Shown piece after piece: positions 21,846-32,556 of a DNA stretch of 64,000 nt. This DNA comes from Tupaia tana (lineage: Eukaryota; Chordata; Mammalia; Scandentia; Tupaiidae), in NCBI GenBank assembly GCA_026018925.1, contig JAKSZU010000003.1, positions 188,763,639-188,827,638 of the forward strand. Direction: 5' to 3'. The position numbers were made by a program, and so were the translations under genes. Position 1 is the stretch's first letter, and each line of letters opens with the position of its first letter. The notes under the pieces were generated by a model, which had not been told where the DNA came from, made no database searches, and saw only the letters and a list, made by a program, of their open reading frames with translations.

Positions 21846-22100
21846 ATAATAATAAAAATAATAGCCAACACATATTGAGCAGTTATGTATTTTATTTAAC
21901 AAATACTTAGCATTTGCTAGGCACTAGGCATTGTTCTGTGCTTTACAAATACTTATTCATTTAATCCTTGCAATAGTCATGTAAAATAAAGACTGTCATT
22001 GTCCCATTTTACAGGGGTGGAAATCGAGATATGTAACTTACTCCAGGTCACACAGGCAGTAAGTAATGAAGCTGCAATTTTCACCTAGGCAGTTTTCTTG
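21846..22100 (-). repeat. MIR element (antisense)
   Basis: Near-complete reversed MIR: 'gctaggcactaggcattgtt', 'catttaatccttgcaatag', 'gtcccattttacaggggtgg', 'gtaacttactccaggtcaca', 'caggcagtaagtaatgaagc'. Confidence 0.8.
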
Positions 22101-22114
22101 GTCACAATGTCCTC

Positions 22115-22310
22115 AGCCTCTTGCTTGTAATATGCCCAGCACTGTGCTAAATACCTTATAGCTGTTGTCTATTAGTTTGGTCCTCACAATAGTTCTTTTT
22201 CTTCTCTGTTCTGTAGGTAGGGAAACTGAGACACAGAGAGGAAATGTACTTTGTACAAAGTTACACATCTAGTAAGTGGGTGAGTTGCAAGTTGATCTAT
22301 GTGATTCCCA
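22115..22310 (-). repeat. Second MIR element (antisense)
   Basis: Independent reversed copy: 'atgcccagcactgtgctaaa', 'ggtcctcacaatagttc', 'tagggaaactgagacacaga', 'aagttacacatctagtaagt'. Confidence 0.75.
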
Positions 22311-22420
22311 AGTGTTTGCCTTCAATTACTCTCCACTCCATTCTTTCTAAAAGTATGAAAGCTAAGAAAGAGGCAAGGAGGGAGCAGCGACCTAGAATAA
22401 GGATGAACACGTAGAATAGT

Positions 22421-22675
22421 GGGGCTGGTGCCAGAAGGTGGTGCAGTGGTTAAGGTGATGGACTCACACATGGCCAACTGCGGATCAAGTCCCAGACATG
22501 GTAGCTTGAAAAACATGCTGGTGCATGTGTGTGCATGCCCAAAATCTTGAAAGGAAAATGGAGAAGGGGTTGCAGCATGACCATCCTCCCTGGGAGATGA
22601 TTTCTCACTTTCCCTCTCACTGTCTCTCTGTCTCTCTCAGGGAGCACATGTGCCCTATGGGAAAGAAAAAAAAAA
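22421..22675 (+). mobile_element. SINE-A copy
   Basis: 'ggggctggtgccagaaggtg' to 'gccctatgggaaagaaaaaa'. Flanks share 'atagtggg' (about 22416-22424 and 22679-22686). Confidence 0.9.
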
Positions 22676-22687
22676 TGGATAGTGGGA

Positions 22688-23244
22688 CCACCAGAAGCAA
22701 TATGTTTCTGCCTGGAAGAATTTCCACCTGGAGTTAAGCAGAGACAGGGAAAAGCAAGCTGCCTCTCCATCCCAGTATCCCTGGATCAGCTTCCAGCTAT
22801 CAGGCTGTGTCAGCTCAACAGTAAGACACCCACCCCCCTAGGCATGAGGGTCTGCAGGCCTCAGAGCTTGGAACAGGCCAGCAAACAATGGTCTTTCAGG
22901 CAGGCCCTCACTTGGCTGATTGGGCCTGGCAGAAACAAGATGTTAGTTAGTAACAGCTGTAAATTCCTATGACAACAGCTCCCCAGGCCCCAGGCGCATT
23001 CTGGGCCCTGCTGGAGCTGCACTGTCCAGAGCATTCTCCTGCCACTTCTTGGGATTGGGAGTCCTGGCCTGGGGCCTGGCAGTGGAATCATTAAAATTTT
23101 ACAGAAGACAACGGAGCTAAAAAATAAATTCACCAGGGTTCAGCCATCTACAACTGTGGTTCTGAAGCAAAATCCTTAGCAGGATACATTAGAGGGTCTG
23201 AAGGACATGTGGACTTTGCAGGAGCACTTACGAGAAACTACGCA
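22688..23244. other. Unique, relatively GC-rich sequence
   Basis: No repeat recognised. The stretch 22970-23080 is GC-rich for this window. No exon supported. Confidence 0.4.
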
Positions 23245-23470
23245 TCAAGGGCACAGTCTTTAAAGCCATACTCTCTGGGTTCAAATCCCAGCTTGGCCTC
23301 TTACTAGATGAGAGATTTGGGGCATGTTCCTTAATCTCTCTGGGTCTCTGTTTTCTCACCTGTCATAAGAATAATGATAGTACCTCCATCATCAGGTTGT
23401 TAAGGAACCGAATGAGTTAATGAGAACAGTGCCCGTGTGCACCTATGCAGTGCTATGTTCACATAGAGTA
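23245..23470 (+). repeat. MIR element
   Basis: 'gcacagtctttaaagccata', 'gggttcaaatcccagcttgg', 'gagatttggggcatgttcct', 'ctctgggtctctgttttctc', 'gatagtacctccatcatcag', 'taatgagaacagtgccc' cover nearly the whole element. Confidence 0.85.
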
Positions 23471-24202
23471 AATAAGATGATGAATGGGCTTTGGAGGAAA
23501 CATGAGACCTCTCTCTCCAGTGGAAGGTATCATAATATCCAGCTTAACAGAAGAAGGGATGAGGTGTGAGAAATTTTCTATTTCTTTTTGAAGAGTTGAG
23601 GTTTGAAAGTCTCTGCTTAGGGTCACAGGGGAAGTTGGCATGCTATTGAACAACATGCTGCAGAAACCATACTCAGGCTGAGCCACAGCCTTGGAATCAG
23701 GATTGGGTGGGGCAGCCCAGAGAGTCTTGAAACTTCTTGGGTGTAGCAGACTAAAAGCTTTCAGCATTCACACTCACAAATATCTAGGATTATCTAGTCC
23801 ACACCCGGCCACTGCACTGCAAAGGCATCATGCTGAGGGTCAGGGCAAGGCTTGTCCAAGGTCACATAGCTGGCTGGTGTGGGGCACAGAGCAAGTGCCA
23901 AGATCTGCTATAACTGGGGCATTTTCCACCACATCTTCCTTTTGTCCTCAACCTAGGCAGGCTGACAGCCCAGCACACAGGTCTGAGCCTGGCTGGAGCA
24001 GCTGTTGCCATGGCCTGGCGAGGCATGCAGGGTACACTGGCCCCAGCCCAGAGTGCTCCTGACCAGCACCTGCAGTACCTAGAGACCTAGGCCAAATTTT
24101 CCCTTTCAGAAGTGAAGATTTAGAGTCCTCCGTCCTATACTTTCATAGCTAGAGGGGGCTCCAGGCCAAGGCACTAACCCAGAAGTAGCCTAAGAAGTTC
24201 TC
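23471..24202. other. Mostly unique sequence, possible MIR scrap
   Basis: A weak reversed MIR/L2-like scrap at 23790-23900 ('tgtccaaggtcacatagctg') is the only repeat seen. No exon supported. Confidence 0.4.
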
Positions 24203-24219
24203 AAAATCCCACCTGCCTT

Positions 24220-24488
24220 GGGAACCAACAGTTAGCGTAATGGCTATGTCGCTGGACTCCCACGTAGTCGACCATGGTTCGCGTCCCGGACCCGGTTACT
24301 TAAAATTCACGCCGGGCGCATGTGCGTGCGTGCCCAAGATCCCGAAAGGAGAATGGAGGAGAAGGGATTGCGGCGTGACCATCCCCCCTGGGGGGTGATT
24401 TCTCGCTTTCTGTCTCTATGTCTCTCTCTGTCTGGCAAGCGCACGCGCCCTATAGCGAAAAACCTCTCCAAAAAAAAAAAAAAAAAAA
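24220..24488 (+). mobile_element. Young SINE-A with perfect 17-bp TSD
   Basis: A box 'tagcgtaatgg', B box 'ggttcgcgtcc', intact hairpin and 3' module, A-tail. TSD aaaatcccacctgcctt at 24203-24219 and 24485-24501. Rich in CpG. Confidence 0.96.
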
Positions 24489-24775
24489 TCCCACCTGCCT
24501 TATCCGGACTGATTCCATGTTCCTGACTCAAGTCAGTGTCTCTGTCCCTGAAACTGGTATATTAGGGCAACAAGTAAATTCCAAATCTTGGTGGCTGCAA
24601 TGCAATTTGCAGTCCAGACCTATACAACTATAAATTCCAAACTAATACCTATGCCCACAGAAGTGGCTCTCTCCAAATAGGATTTGGAGACAAAGGTTCC
24701 TTCCCCTGTGGCTCTGCTCCCTCCAACCCTTGACACCCTAAGACCATCATGACTAGCTGTTCCTGTTCTTTTCCT

Positions 24776-25021
24776 TTTTTTTTTTTTTTTTTTTTTTTGC
24801 CATAGGGCACATGCACTTGAGAGACAGGGAAAGTGAGAAATCACCCACCAGAAGAGATGGCTATGCTACAATCCCTTCTCCTCCATTTTCCTCCTGGAAT
24901 CTTGGGCACACATGCATGTACATGCACCCATTATGATTTTCAAGCTGTCAGGTCCAGGACTCAAACTGTGATCAGCCATGTGGGAATCCAACACCTTAAC
25001 CACCACACCACCTGCTGGCCC
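24776..25021 (-). mobile_element. SINE-A copy (antisense)
   Basis: Long T-run (reversed tail), 'gccatagggcacatgcactt', head ending 'caccacctgctggccc'. The body is intact; CpGs mostly decayed, so middle-aged. Confidence 0.92.
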
Positions 25022-26224
25022 AATGAATGGCTGTTTCAAGCCTACGGAGGGAGCAGCACCTAAGGCTGGCCTAAAAGAGGCACTTAATCCTTTCACCCAC
25101 ATTCAACTGACCAAAATGCAGCCACATGACCACATATGGCCACACCTGGCTATAAAGCAACGAGCGTGTGGTTTAACTATTTGCCCAGGACACAGGCTTT
25201 GGTGGATACACAGGCTGTCTCTGCCACAAATGACCTCATAGCTTTGCTCTGTGGCAGTTGATGGTCTTGGACTGGAATCCCAGCATAAGTCAGTAACTTG
25301 CTTTGCTCAGAAAAGTGTTAAAATCTGATAGTCCTTGATATGCAGTCTGTGATGGGCAGTGGTAAGTGAGAGGGATGAACTCTGATAGTAATCTGGGAGC
25401 TCACTGAGGGCAAGACCTGTGCACAGTTCCCTGTGGCATCCCTGCATCCCTCACACACGGCTGACCACAGAGCAGGCTCCCTCCCAATATTGGTTTGCTG
25501 AATGGGAGAAGGGGCCCTCATGCAACCTACAGCAAGTTGTGCTGCAGGAGCACCTCAGCCTAACTAAGTGAAGTTTAGTGCCTTACATCCCCAGGTCTAC
25601 TTCCTGACTTGGCAGCTAGGAACCAAAGAGAAGGAATGGCCAGAGCCATCTCCCGCTTCATGCCGCTCTCACGTCAGAGGCAGACTCTCAGCTCATCTGT
25701 GTGGGAAGGAAGCAGGAGCTGTTTCCATTTTCCATATAAAAATTTGTCACGAACTATGTCCCACAGACATGAGAAACCACCGAAAAAGAAATGTTCTCCC
25801 TCTTCCATGCAGCTCCTCAAAAGCAGAGCTTCCAGGGAAAAATGATGGGAACACCCTTGACCTTGGTAAGCAGACAAAGCCTCCTCCAAAAAGGATCCGC
25901 ATAGGAGAAAGGACAAGAAGCAAGAACAGCCAGGAGCCTGCATTGTGACCTTGGGCAAGTGGTAAATTTTCTGTGCATACATTTTCTCCCCATCTCTCAA
26001 AGGAAGATGATAAAGGTTGTCCCAAAGTGAGGATGAGGTAATATTTCAATGGCTCTGGAAAGTATGAAGCTTTTTATGGGGATATAAGGTATTATTATCT
26101 ACTCACCTTGCTGCCCCTCCAGGGAATTCGGATGTTTTGGTAACATTAGACATTTATCATTTGACTAAGACTCAGTCTTAAGAAAGTATGCAACAGCCTC
26201 CACATTTAAGAGATGAGAACTGTG
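25022..26224. other. Unique sequence with a weak L2 scrap
   Basis: 25395-25500 ('tgggagctcactgagggcaa', 'caggctccctcccaatattg') resembles an L2 end. The rest is unrecognised, and no gene is supported. The left TSD of the following pseudogene is 26209-26224. Confidence 0.4.
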
Positions 26225-26770
26225 CTTTTCCATTATACAAGATGACAGGTGAAAAAGCTACGAAACAGGATACTTAGGAGAAGAAACCTGAAGCCATGAA
26301 GGCTGATGCCAGTGGCAAAGTTAAAAAGGTTGACCCCGAGGTTAAAAAGCCCAAGAAGGAGAAGCCCTGAGCTAGCATCACTCCTAGGACCATTCTGATC
26401 AACCTCACTGGACGCCACAGAGGCAAGAGAGTGGTTTCCCTGAAGCAGCTGAGCAGTGGTTTGCTACTTGTAACTGGACCGCTGGTTCTGAGTTCCACTG
26501 CATAGAACATACAAGAAAGTTGTCATTGCCACCTCCACGAAAATTGATACTAGCAAAGTAAAAATTGCAAAGCATCTTACCAATACTTACTTCAAGAAAA
26601 AGAAACTGCGGAAGCCCAGACACTAGGAAAGTGAGATTTTTTTTTTTAATTTGGTTTTATTTTTCATATTTCCCGATTACGAATAGGATTGCACTTTTCC
26701 TACACACGTTGGTCATTTGGATCTCCTCTTTGATTAAGTGCCTGTTTAAGTATCTTGCCTTTAATTCAGT

Positions 26771-27035
26771 TTTTTTTTTTTTTAGAGGTTTTTGCTATAG
26801 GGCACGTGTGCTCGCCAGACAGACAGAGAGAGAGACAGAGAGATAGAAAGCAAGAAATCACCCCCCACGGGGGATGGCCACACCGCAATCCCTTCTCCTC
26901 CGTTCTCCTCTCAGGATCTTGGGCACGCACGCACACGCACCCAGCGTGAGTTTTAAGCCACCGGGTCCGGGACATGAACCGCGGTCTACTACGTGGAAGT
27001 CCAGCGACATAGCCATTACGCTAACTGCTGGTCCC
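26771..27035 (-). mobile_element. Young SINE-A copy (antisense), in RPL6 pseudogene
   Basis: T-run, 'gaggtttttgctatagggca', reversed tract and hairpin, head ending 'gctaactgctggtccca'. Near-consensus and CpG-rich. Confidence 0.93.
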
Positions 27036-27050
27036 AAGATTATTTATTTT

Positions 27051-27306
27051 ATTTTTTTTTTTAGAGCTTTTTGCTACAGGGCGTGTACACTCGCCAGACA
27101 GACAGAGAGAGAGAGATAGAAAGTGAGAAATCAACCCCTGGGGGGATGGCCACGCCACAATCCCTTCTCCTCCATTCTCCTCTCGGGAGCTTGGGCACGT
27201 GCGCACATGCACCTGGCGTGAGTTTAAGCCACCGGGTCCAGGACTCGAACTGCGTTTGAATACATGGGAGTCCAGCGACATAGCCATTATGCTAACTGCT
27301 GGTCCC
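27051..27306 (-). mobile_element. Young SINE-A copy (antisense), in RPL6 pseudogene
   Basis: T-run, 'gagctttttgctacagggcg', reversed body, head ending 'gctaactgctggtccc'. It abuts the right copy of the 13-bp TSD of the composite block. Confidence 0.93.
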
Positions 27307-27565
27307 AGGAAAGTGAGATCTTTGACACAAAGGAGAAATACGAGATTTCAGAGCAGCACAAGGTTGATCAGAAAGCTGTGGACTTGCAAATTTTACCAAA
27401 AATCAAAGCTGTTCCTCAGCTCCAGGGCTATCTGTGATCCGTGTTTGCCCTTACGAATGGAGTTTATCCTCACAAATTGGTGTTCTAAATTTTTTGCCAA
27501 GAACCTAATTAAATAACTGATCATACGTATATTTTTAAAAGAGAGAGAGAGAGATGAGAACTATG

Positions 27566-27869
27566 ACATAGGCCTGGGTTGTATACAGACCTGTTACACA
27601 TGTTATAACAAAAGAATATTTGCCTGTGAAATAATGAACTAGGATCCACAAAACACTTCCACTCTTTTGATAGCACCCATCAAAAGCAGCTCTCACAGAC
27701 ATGGCATCTGTTGGACCGTGAGCAATACGGCAGTCATAAAATCACAGAATTCTAGATTGGCCCAGACCTCCATCCTTGAGGAAAGGAGCTAATTCCCAAG
27801 TAAAAGTAGAAAATTGATTCAATATCCCACTGACCTGTGAAAGGCAAAACAGGTTTATGTCTTTCATCA
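27566..27869. other. Unique sequence, no gene seen
   Basis: No repeat or coding region recognised. Confidence 0.4.
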
Positions 27870-27960
27870 CTTATTTAGGTTGGGATCTTGAGCAAATCAC
27901 TTAACCACCCTCTCTCTGTCCCAGTTTCCTCCTTACAGGAATAAGGAATGGGAAGGCACT
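27870..27960 (+). repeat. MIR fragment
   Basis: 'gatcttgagcaaatcactta', 'accaccctctctctgtccca', 'gtttcctccttacagg' match the MIR core. Confidence 0.65.
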
Positions 27961-28271
27961 TTGCTAACAAAGCCAATGTTCAAATGAAAGGTATTTCTTG
28001 CTACTGATGATAAAATCTGTACCTATGAGTAGCAGTGTTCTCAGATTCTCTCACACAGAGAAGACACAGGTTCCCATTTTCCTTTCTTTGGAATTTAATT
28101 CATCGTGGTTGGCTAACCTGTCCAGTAGCCAATACAAAATTCTACCTTGGGTTGACCAACAGAGAAGATACTGCTGGGATGAAATGCCAGAGATTGTGAC
28201 ACATGCAAACTATTGATGAAATCAAAGCAGAAGGAAGGGCAAAGATCATTCTGGATTTCAGTCTTATTCTT

Positions 28272-28274
28272 TTA

Positions 28275-28305
<31 letters not shown>

Positions 28306-28561
28306 TTTTGAGAGGTGTTTGCCATAGGACGCGTGCACTCACCAAACAGACAGAGAGAGACAGAGAGACAGAAAGCGAGAAATCACCCCCCCAGAGGGGA
28401 TGGCCACACTGCAATCCCTTCTCCCCCATTCTCCTCTCAGGATCTTGGGCACACACGCACACGCGCCCGGTGTGAGTTTTAAGCCACCAGGTCCGGGATG
28501 CGAACCACGGTCGACTACATGGGAGTTCAGCGACATAGCCATTACGCTAACTGCTGGTCCC
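28272..28561 (-). mobile_element. Young SINE-A (antisense) with perfect 13-bp TSD
   Basis: TSD cagtcttattctt at 28259-28271 and 28562-28574. The reversed tail begins with a (TA)n run (28273-28298) before the T-run, so the poly-A tail gained a TA microsatellite at its far end. Body CpG-rich. Confidence 0.96.
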
Positions 28562-28574
28562 CAGTCTTATTCTT

Positions 28575-28726
28575 ACATTGGCCGATTCCAGGCTTTCCAG
28601 ACACATCTCAATCAATTCTGGTTGGCAAACCTTGGTTCAAGTTCCTCTGGCCTAGAAGAGAACCACTGAATGAGGCCAGAAATAAGGTCTGGGAGCACTC
28701 AAGGGAAAAAATTAAGGATGAGAATG

Positions 28727-28758
<32 letters not shown>

Positions 28759-30089
28759 AGGACACTTTCAAGAGTGGTGTTTTCTTCTGACCGTTAGTGT
28801 GCATTTGTTTCCTCTGCTGCTGGGGGGGGGGGGGGGGGAGAGGACAGCAGTTCCATTGACAGTTTAAGGTACTCCTATGTAATATTTCACTTTCTAGCCT
28901 CCTTTTCCTTCCAACTACAACAGCAGCTATTAGGTGTTATTCTCCTGACCAGTCCTGCAGCATTTCTATACCAGCATGAACTCAGAATCCATTTTCTCCA
29001 GAGCTCCCACTCCTCATCTTACCCCACCCCTCAAGCTCCTACCTAGATATGTTTCTGCTCTGGTAGAAATGACATCTAGTCTGTGAAGAATGGAAAATTC
29101 AAGGGCCAACTGCAGAGAATCAGAGATCCCTTTATCTGCTACAATGACCTGTGCGACAGAATGAACAGAGAATGGAAAACCAAGCGCAGAGCTCCAAAGC
29201 ATGCATCTAACTTGAAGCACCTCACAGTTGGTGACAAAGGCCCTGTTCAACATCCATGCTCAGAGCTACCTTCAAAAAGCCCCCAGGTCCCACCAGCCAC
29301 TGCACTGGGAAAACTCATTATACTCAGCTTCAAGGCAAGACAGAAGGCTTAGTCAGGTCAGCAGCATTTGATCTGAAAATAAGTACCTTCTTGACACTCC
29401 ATGGATTATAGAAACTATACCTGGCAAAGTGACCTATACCACCATCATGTTAAAGGATATTGAGGGAGAGTCAGATGAGAGGAATAATTATATAATCAAA
29501 TGCTACCAAACCCACAAAAATGAAAGCAAGCCCACCCATCATTCCAAAAGCCAAAGACTTGAGGTTTATCTGACAGTGGAAAAAAAAAAACAAAACAGAC
29601 AACCCTTAAGGGTTTTTTTATGCCTCTCTCTTTTCACCGAACTGGTAACCTGTCAGTGGGGAGGGCTGGATGTTATGGTTAGGGGATGCCTGGCAGGGGA
29701 TGGAATAGTTGGGGTTACACCCAGCCTTCTCTGATGGATACATATACCCCAGTTTGCAGTCACTCCTACATTTTCCGACAAGCCATCGTTTTCAGCTAAA
29801 ATTTTCCACTCCTGGACTCAGCCCAAAGGTGAGTTTATTTTGGAAAGTCTGAGCCAAATTTTTCTGCAAGCAGAGTTTTAAGCAGGTGAAATAAAGGCTG
29901 CTGCTGCTCCTCACATAAAGCTACATCCTAAGCCCAACAACAGCTCAGGCCCTTAGCATTACACAGAGCCAAGGCCACAGATCCAGACAAGCACAAAAAA
30001 GAAATGCCTACAATAATGATACTGAACTGAAATTTAATTTTGACATGTCCAAATAGTGACTGATGGTAGTTAAGTCTCTGGCATTTGTA
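28575..30089. other. Unrecognised sequence with homopolymers
   Basis: Contains an A31 run (28727-28757), a G17 run (28822-28838) and an A-rich patch at 29580-29595. The sequence before the A31 run (28575-28726) could be an unidentified retrocopy, but I recognise nothing in it and see no TSD. No supported coding region, despite an open frame of 89 codons at 29083-29352. Confidence 0.4.
28822..28838 (+). repeat. G17 homopolymer
   Basis: Seventeen consecutive G; capable of G-quadruplex formation and prone to slippage. Confidence 0.95.
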
Positions 30090-30240
30090 AGCTTTAGACT
30101 TCTCAGAATATTCCCATTATCTCATCTGAGCCTCACAGCTGCCTTGGGGAAAAAGAGAGAGCCATCCAGACTCTCATCTGACAAAGGGGCAGAAGAGGGC
30201 TGAGAATTACTTAAGATCACATTATATGTATATTAACCAA
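30090..30240 (-). repeat. MIR fragment (antisense, weak)
   Basis: 'ttcccattatctcatctgag', 'cctcacagctgcc', 'agggctgagaattacttaag' resemble a decayed reversed MIR. Confidence 0.5.
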
Positions 30241-30282
30241 ATTTAGGAAGACCTTTAATAAACATAGGAGTTAAATAGAATC

Positions 30283-30518
30283 TTCTCTCTTTTTTGGCCA
30301 GAGAATGCATGTGCTTGCCAGAAAGAGACAGAGAGGGGAGAGGAGAAGGCACCCTCCCACACACACTGAAAATGGTTCTCCTTCATCTTTCCCTCCTTCA
30401 GGGATTTTGGGCATACATGCATTTGCATGCAAATGCAACTGGTATGTTTCTCAGGTTGCTGGGTCCAGTACTTGAAACGATCTGGCGGTCTTAACCACCA
30501 GGTCACAGAGACAACTTC
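30283..30518 (-). mobile_element. Old SINE-A copy (antisense)
   Basis: 'ttttggccagagaatgcatg' to 'aaccaccaggtcacagag', with an 8-bp flank repeat agaatctt (30275-30282 and 30519-30526). Strongly diverged head. Confidence 0.75.
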
Positions 30519-30567
30519 AGAATCTTAAGCTATGGCACTAAACCTTGCTATCTAAATTTCTTGAGGA

Positions 30568-30795
30568 AGCTGGGTGGTGATGTAGCGGTAATACAATGCT
30601 CCACAAGAGGGATCCACAAGGTTCTGGGTTCACATCTAGTGAACTCCAAGAACACACTAAGCATACATGTGTCCATGATCCATGCTAACTAAAGCTGCAG
30701 GTGAACCATGGCATGACGACCTTTTGAAGGTATCTGTCTCTCTTTCTCTCACTATCTCTCTTGTCTTTCTTCTTTATGGAAGAAATAAAGAAAGA
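30568..30795 (+). mobile_element. SINE-B copy
   Basis: 'gctgggtggtgatgtagcgg', 'caaggttctgggttcacatc', 'gaactccaagaacacactaa', 'gcatacatgtgtccatgatc', then 'ctctctttctctcactatct' and 'gaagaaataaag'. Order of phrases matches other SINE-B copies. Confidence 0.75.
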
Positions 30796-30804
30796 GCTTT
30801 ACAT

Positions 30805-31072
30805 TTATGTATTTATTTATTTTAAGATTTTTGCTATAGGGCACATGTGCTTGCCCAAGAGAGACAGAGAGAGACAGTGAGAGGTAAAGTGAGAAATCAT
30901 CCCCCGAGAGGGACAGTCATGCTACAATTCCTTCTCCATTCTCTTCCTGGGATTTTGGGCATGCACACACATACGCCCAACATGATTTTCAAGGTACCAG
31001 GACCGGAATTCAAACTGCAAACAGCCATGAAGGAGTTCAGTGTATTAACCACTATGCCATCTATTTGCCCCC
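30805..31072 (-). mobile_element. SINE-A copy (antisense)
   Basis: (TTTA)n-type reversed tail, 'gatttttgctatagggcaca', head ending 'tatgccatctatttgcccc'. It sits directly behind the SINE-B tail, suggesting insertion into A-rich sequence. Confidence 0.9.
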
Positions 31073-31086
31073 AAAAAGAAACTTTT

Positions 31087-31344
31087 TTCTTTTCTTTTTC
31101 TTTGGAGAGGTTTTTGCTATAGAGCGCATGTACTCACCAGAGAGACAGAGACAGAAAGCGAGAAATCACCCCCCAGGGACATGGCCACGCCGCAATCCCT
31201 TCTCCTCCATTCTCCTCAGGATCTTGGGCACGCACATACACACGCCCGGCATGAATTTAAGCCACCGGGTCTGGGACTCAAACCTCGGTCAACTACATGG
31301 GAGTCCAGCGACATAGCCATTACACCACCTGCTGGTCCCCCAAC
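31087..31344 (-). mobile_element. SINE-A copy (antisense) with perfect 12-bp TSD
   Basis: TSD aaagaaactttt at 31075-31086 and 31345-31356. 'gaggtttttgctatagagcg' to 'accacctgctggtccccc'. Confidence 0.95.
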
Positions 31345-31434
31345 AAAGAAACTTTTAAAAAATATTTCTTAGGCATAACATTTAGATGAAATCTACTACA
31401 CAATATCTTAAAAAGTTACAGGGAGAAGGAACAG

Positions 31435-31590
31435 ACTAAAATTTACTGAGCATCCACACATGCAGACATCATATGAGGCATTCTGATCTCACTGTAAATC
31501 TGTAATACTGATACTCTGATGCTCATTCTTCACTTGAGGTGGGCAAGAGTTGCAGATAGCAGCTGACAGAGTTAGAACCAATAATCAAGT
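31435..31590 (-). repeat. MIR fragment (antisense)
   Basis: 'aaatttactgagcatccaca', 'gcattctgatctcactgtaa', 'cacttgaggtgggcaag', 'gctgacagagttagaacc' follow a reversed MIR. Confidence 0.55.
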
Positions 31591-32402
31591 GAATCTGCTG
31601 ACAACGCACATGTTCCTCTACCATGATGCCAGGTGATGGAAACCTCAAATATTCCCAAGTTACATTTTATACAGGAAAGTCACTTTAGGACCTGAGTTTG
31701 GAACTAGTCTTTAACCAAGTAGCTAATAAAAAGCAAAACTAATGGCTTTACCCCTGCTTTCCTGTCTTTCAACTACCCAGTATCTGATGAGAGAGGGACA
31801 TGGAAGGTATAGAATATTCAGGGAATGAGAGAAAGAATGAAAAATAAATAATGTAAAGACCAGAAAAACCAAGCCCTACATTTTAAACAAGTAGTTTCCC
31901 TCAGATATACTATACTGAAAAGGTACATATAGATTTCTTTCTTGATTTAATTCTAAAAGCAATGAAAGGAAGTAAACGGAGGCAAAATGTTAATATTCTA
32001 CATATTATATGCTGCTTCCTGCCGAGACTTCCTTGATTTTTTTTTCTATACAATTATGAATCACCCATATGTTTTGGGGCCTTGTACTAAATAAATGCTC
32101 AATGAATGCTGATGGATGGATGAATGAGTGGATGGATAAATGGATGAAATAATAATGTTGTCAGAAAAAAATGCCCTCTTATCCCGGGGAAATTTAAATC
32201 TGCATTACTCTATCCATTTCATATTTGGAGATGTATTTTTAATTTTAATGCCAGTAATGCAAAACAAGCTATTTTAGCTTTATCTTCTATGAACATATGG
32301 ATAAATTAATATAAAATTTTTTGTTGTTGTGAGTGAACAAGCTGCATAGTAGAAGCTAGTTTTCCAAAGAATATAAGAAAAGCCCAATTTTTTTATTCTT
32401 CA
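31591..32402. other. Unique AT-rich sequence
   Basis: An L2-like end ('actaaataaatgctcaatga', 32088-32107) runs into a (TGGA)n patch at 32108-32150. No gene supported. Confidence 0.4.
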
Positions 32403-32510
32403 TTCCTTTATTATTATTATTATTATTTATACATTCAATTGCTATACACTATTTAGATTGTAAAGAGACTTTACCCAGCATGATATACACCTCGTTCTTA
32501 AAAAAGCAAA
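32403..32510 (-). mobile_element. L1 3' end (antisense)
   Basis: Reversed (AAT)n, then 'tacattcaattgctatacac' and 'gtaaagagactttacccagc', the exact reverse counterpart of 10335-10430. Very short copy, 5'-truncated. Confidence 0.75.
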
Positions 32511-32556
32511 ACAAAGTAATTGTTCCAGGAAAGAATCTTTTAAAAAAACATGTGGC

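Larger units (their letters stand above)
26638..27306 (-). mobile_element. Composite insertion: two SINE-A copies plus L1 ORF2 fragment
   Basis: The whole block is flanked by one 13-bp duplication, aggaaagtgagat, at 26625-26637 and 27307-27319. Read on the reverse strand it is SINE-A (27306-27051), A-rich spacer, SINE-A (27035-26771), then about 130 bp of internal L1 ORF2 sequence (26769-26650) ending in poly-A. No separate TSD for the inner units is visible to me. Confidence 0.8.
26225..27549 (+). pseudogene. RPL6: RPL6 (ribosomal protein uL6-type large-subunit protein) processed pseudogene, interrupted
   Basis: Functional RPL6 is a large-ribosomal-subunit protein; this copy cannot make it. 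Seen here: a 5' UTR-like start 'cttttcc...caag' then ATG at 26243; N-terminal Lys-rich codons to about 26367 ('KKPEAMKADASGKVKK'); a jump that removes roughly 90 codons; then '[20 protein letters not shown]' and '[11 protein letters not shown]' (26370-26500); a frameshift; '[17 protein letters not shown]' at 26570-26625; and the C-terminus '[14 protein letters not shown]' ending 'YPHKLVF' at 27390-27487. No introns are present. Inactivation: early stop (cag-gat-act-tag), an internal stop at the deletion junction, a frameshift, and TGA near 27437 where the gene has Arg. A 3' UTR with 'cctaattaaataactga' and a decayed A-tail follow. TSD agagatgagaactgtg (26209-26224)/agagatgagaactatg (27550-27565) shows L1-type retrotransposition of mRNA. 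A composite insertion occupies 26638-27306. Confidence 0.93.

Noticed and set aside
29083-29352. 89-codon frame with basic composition
   Set aside because: No family resemblance I can name and no exon signals; left as unrecognised.
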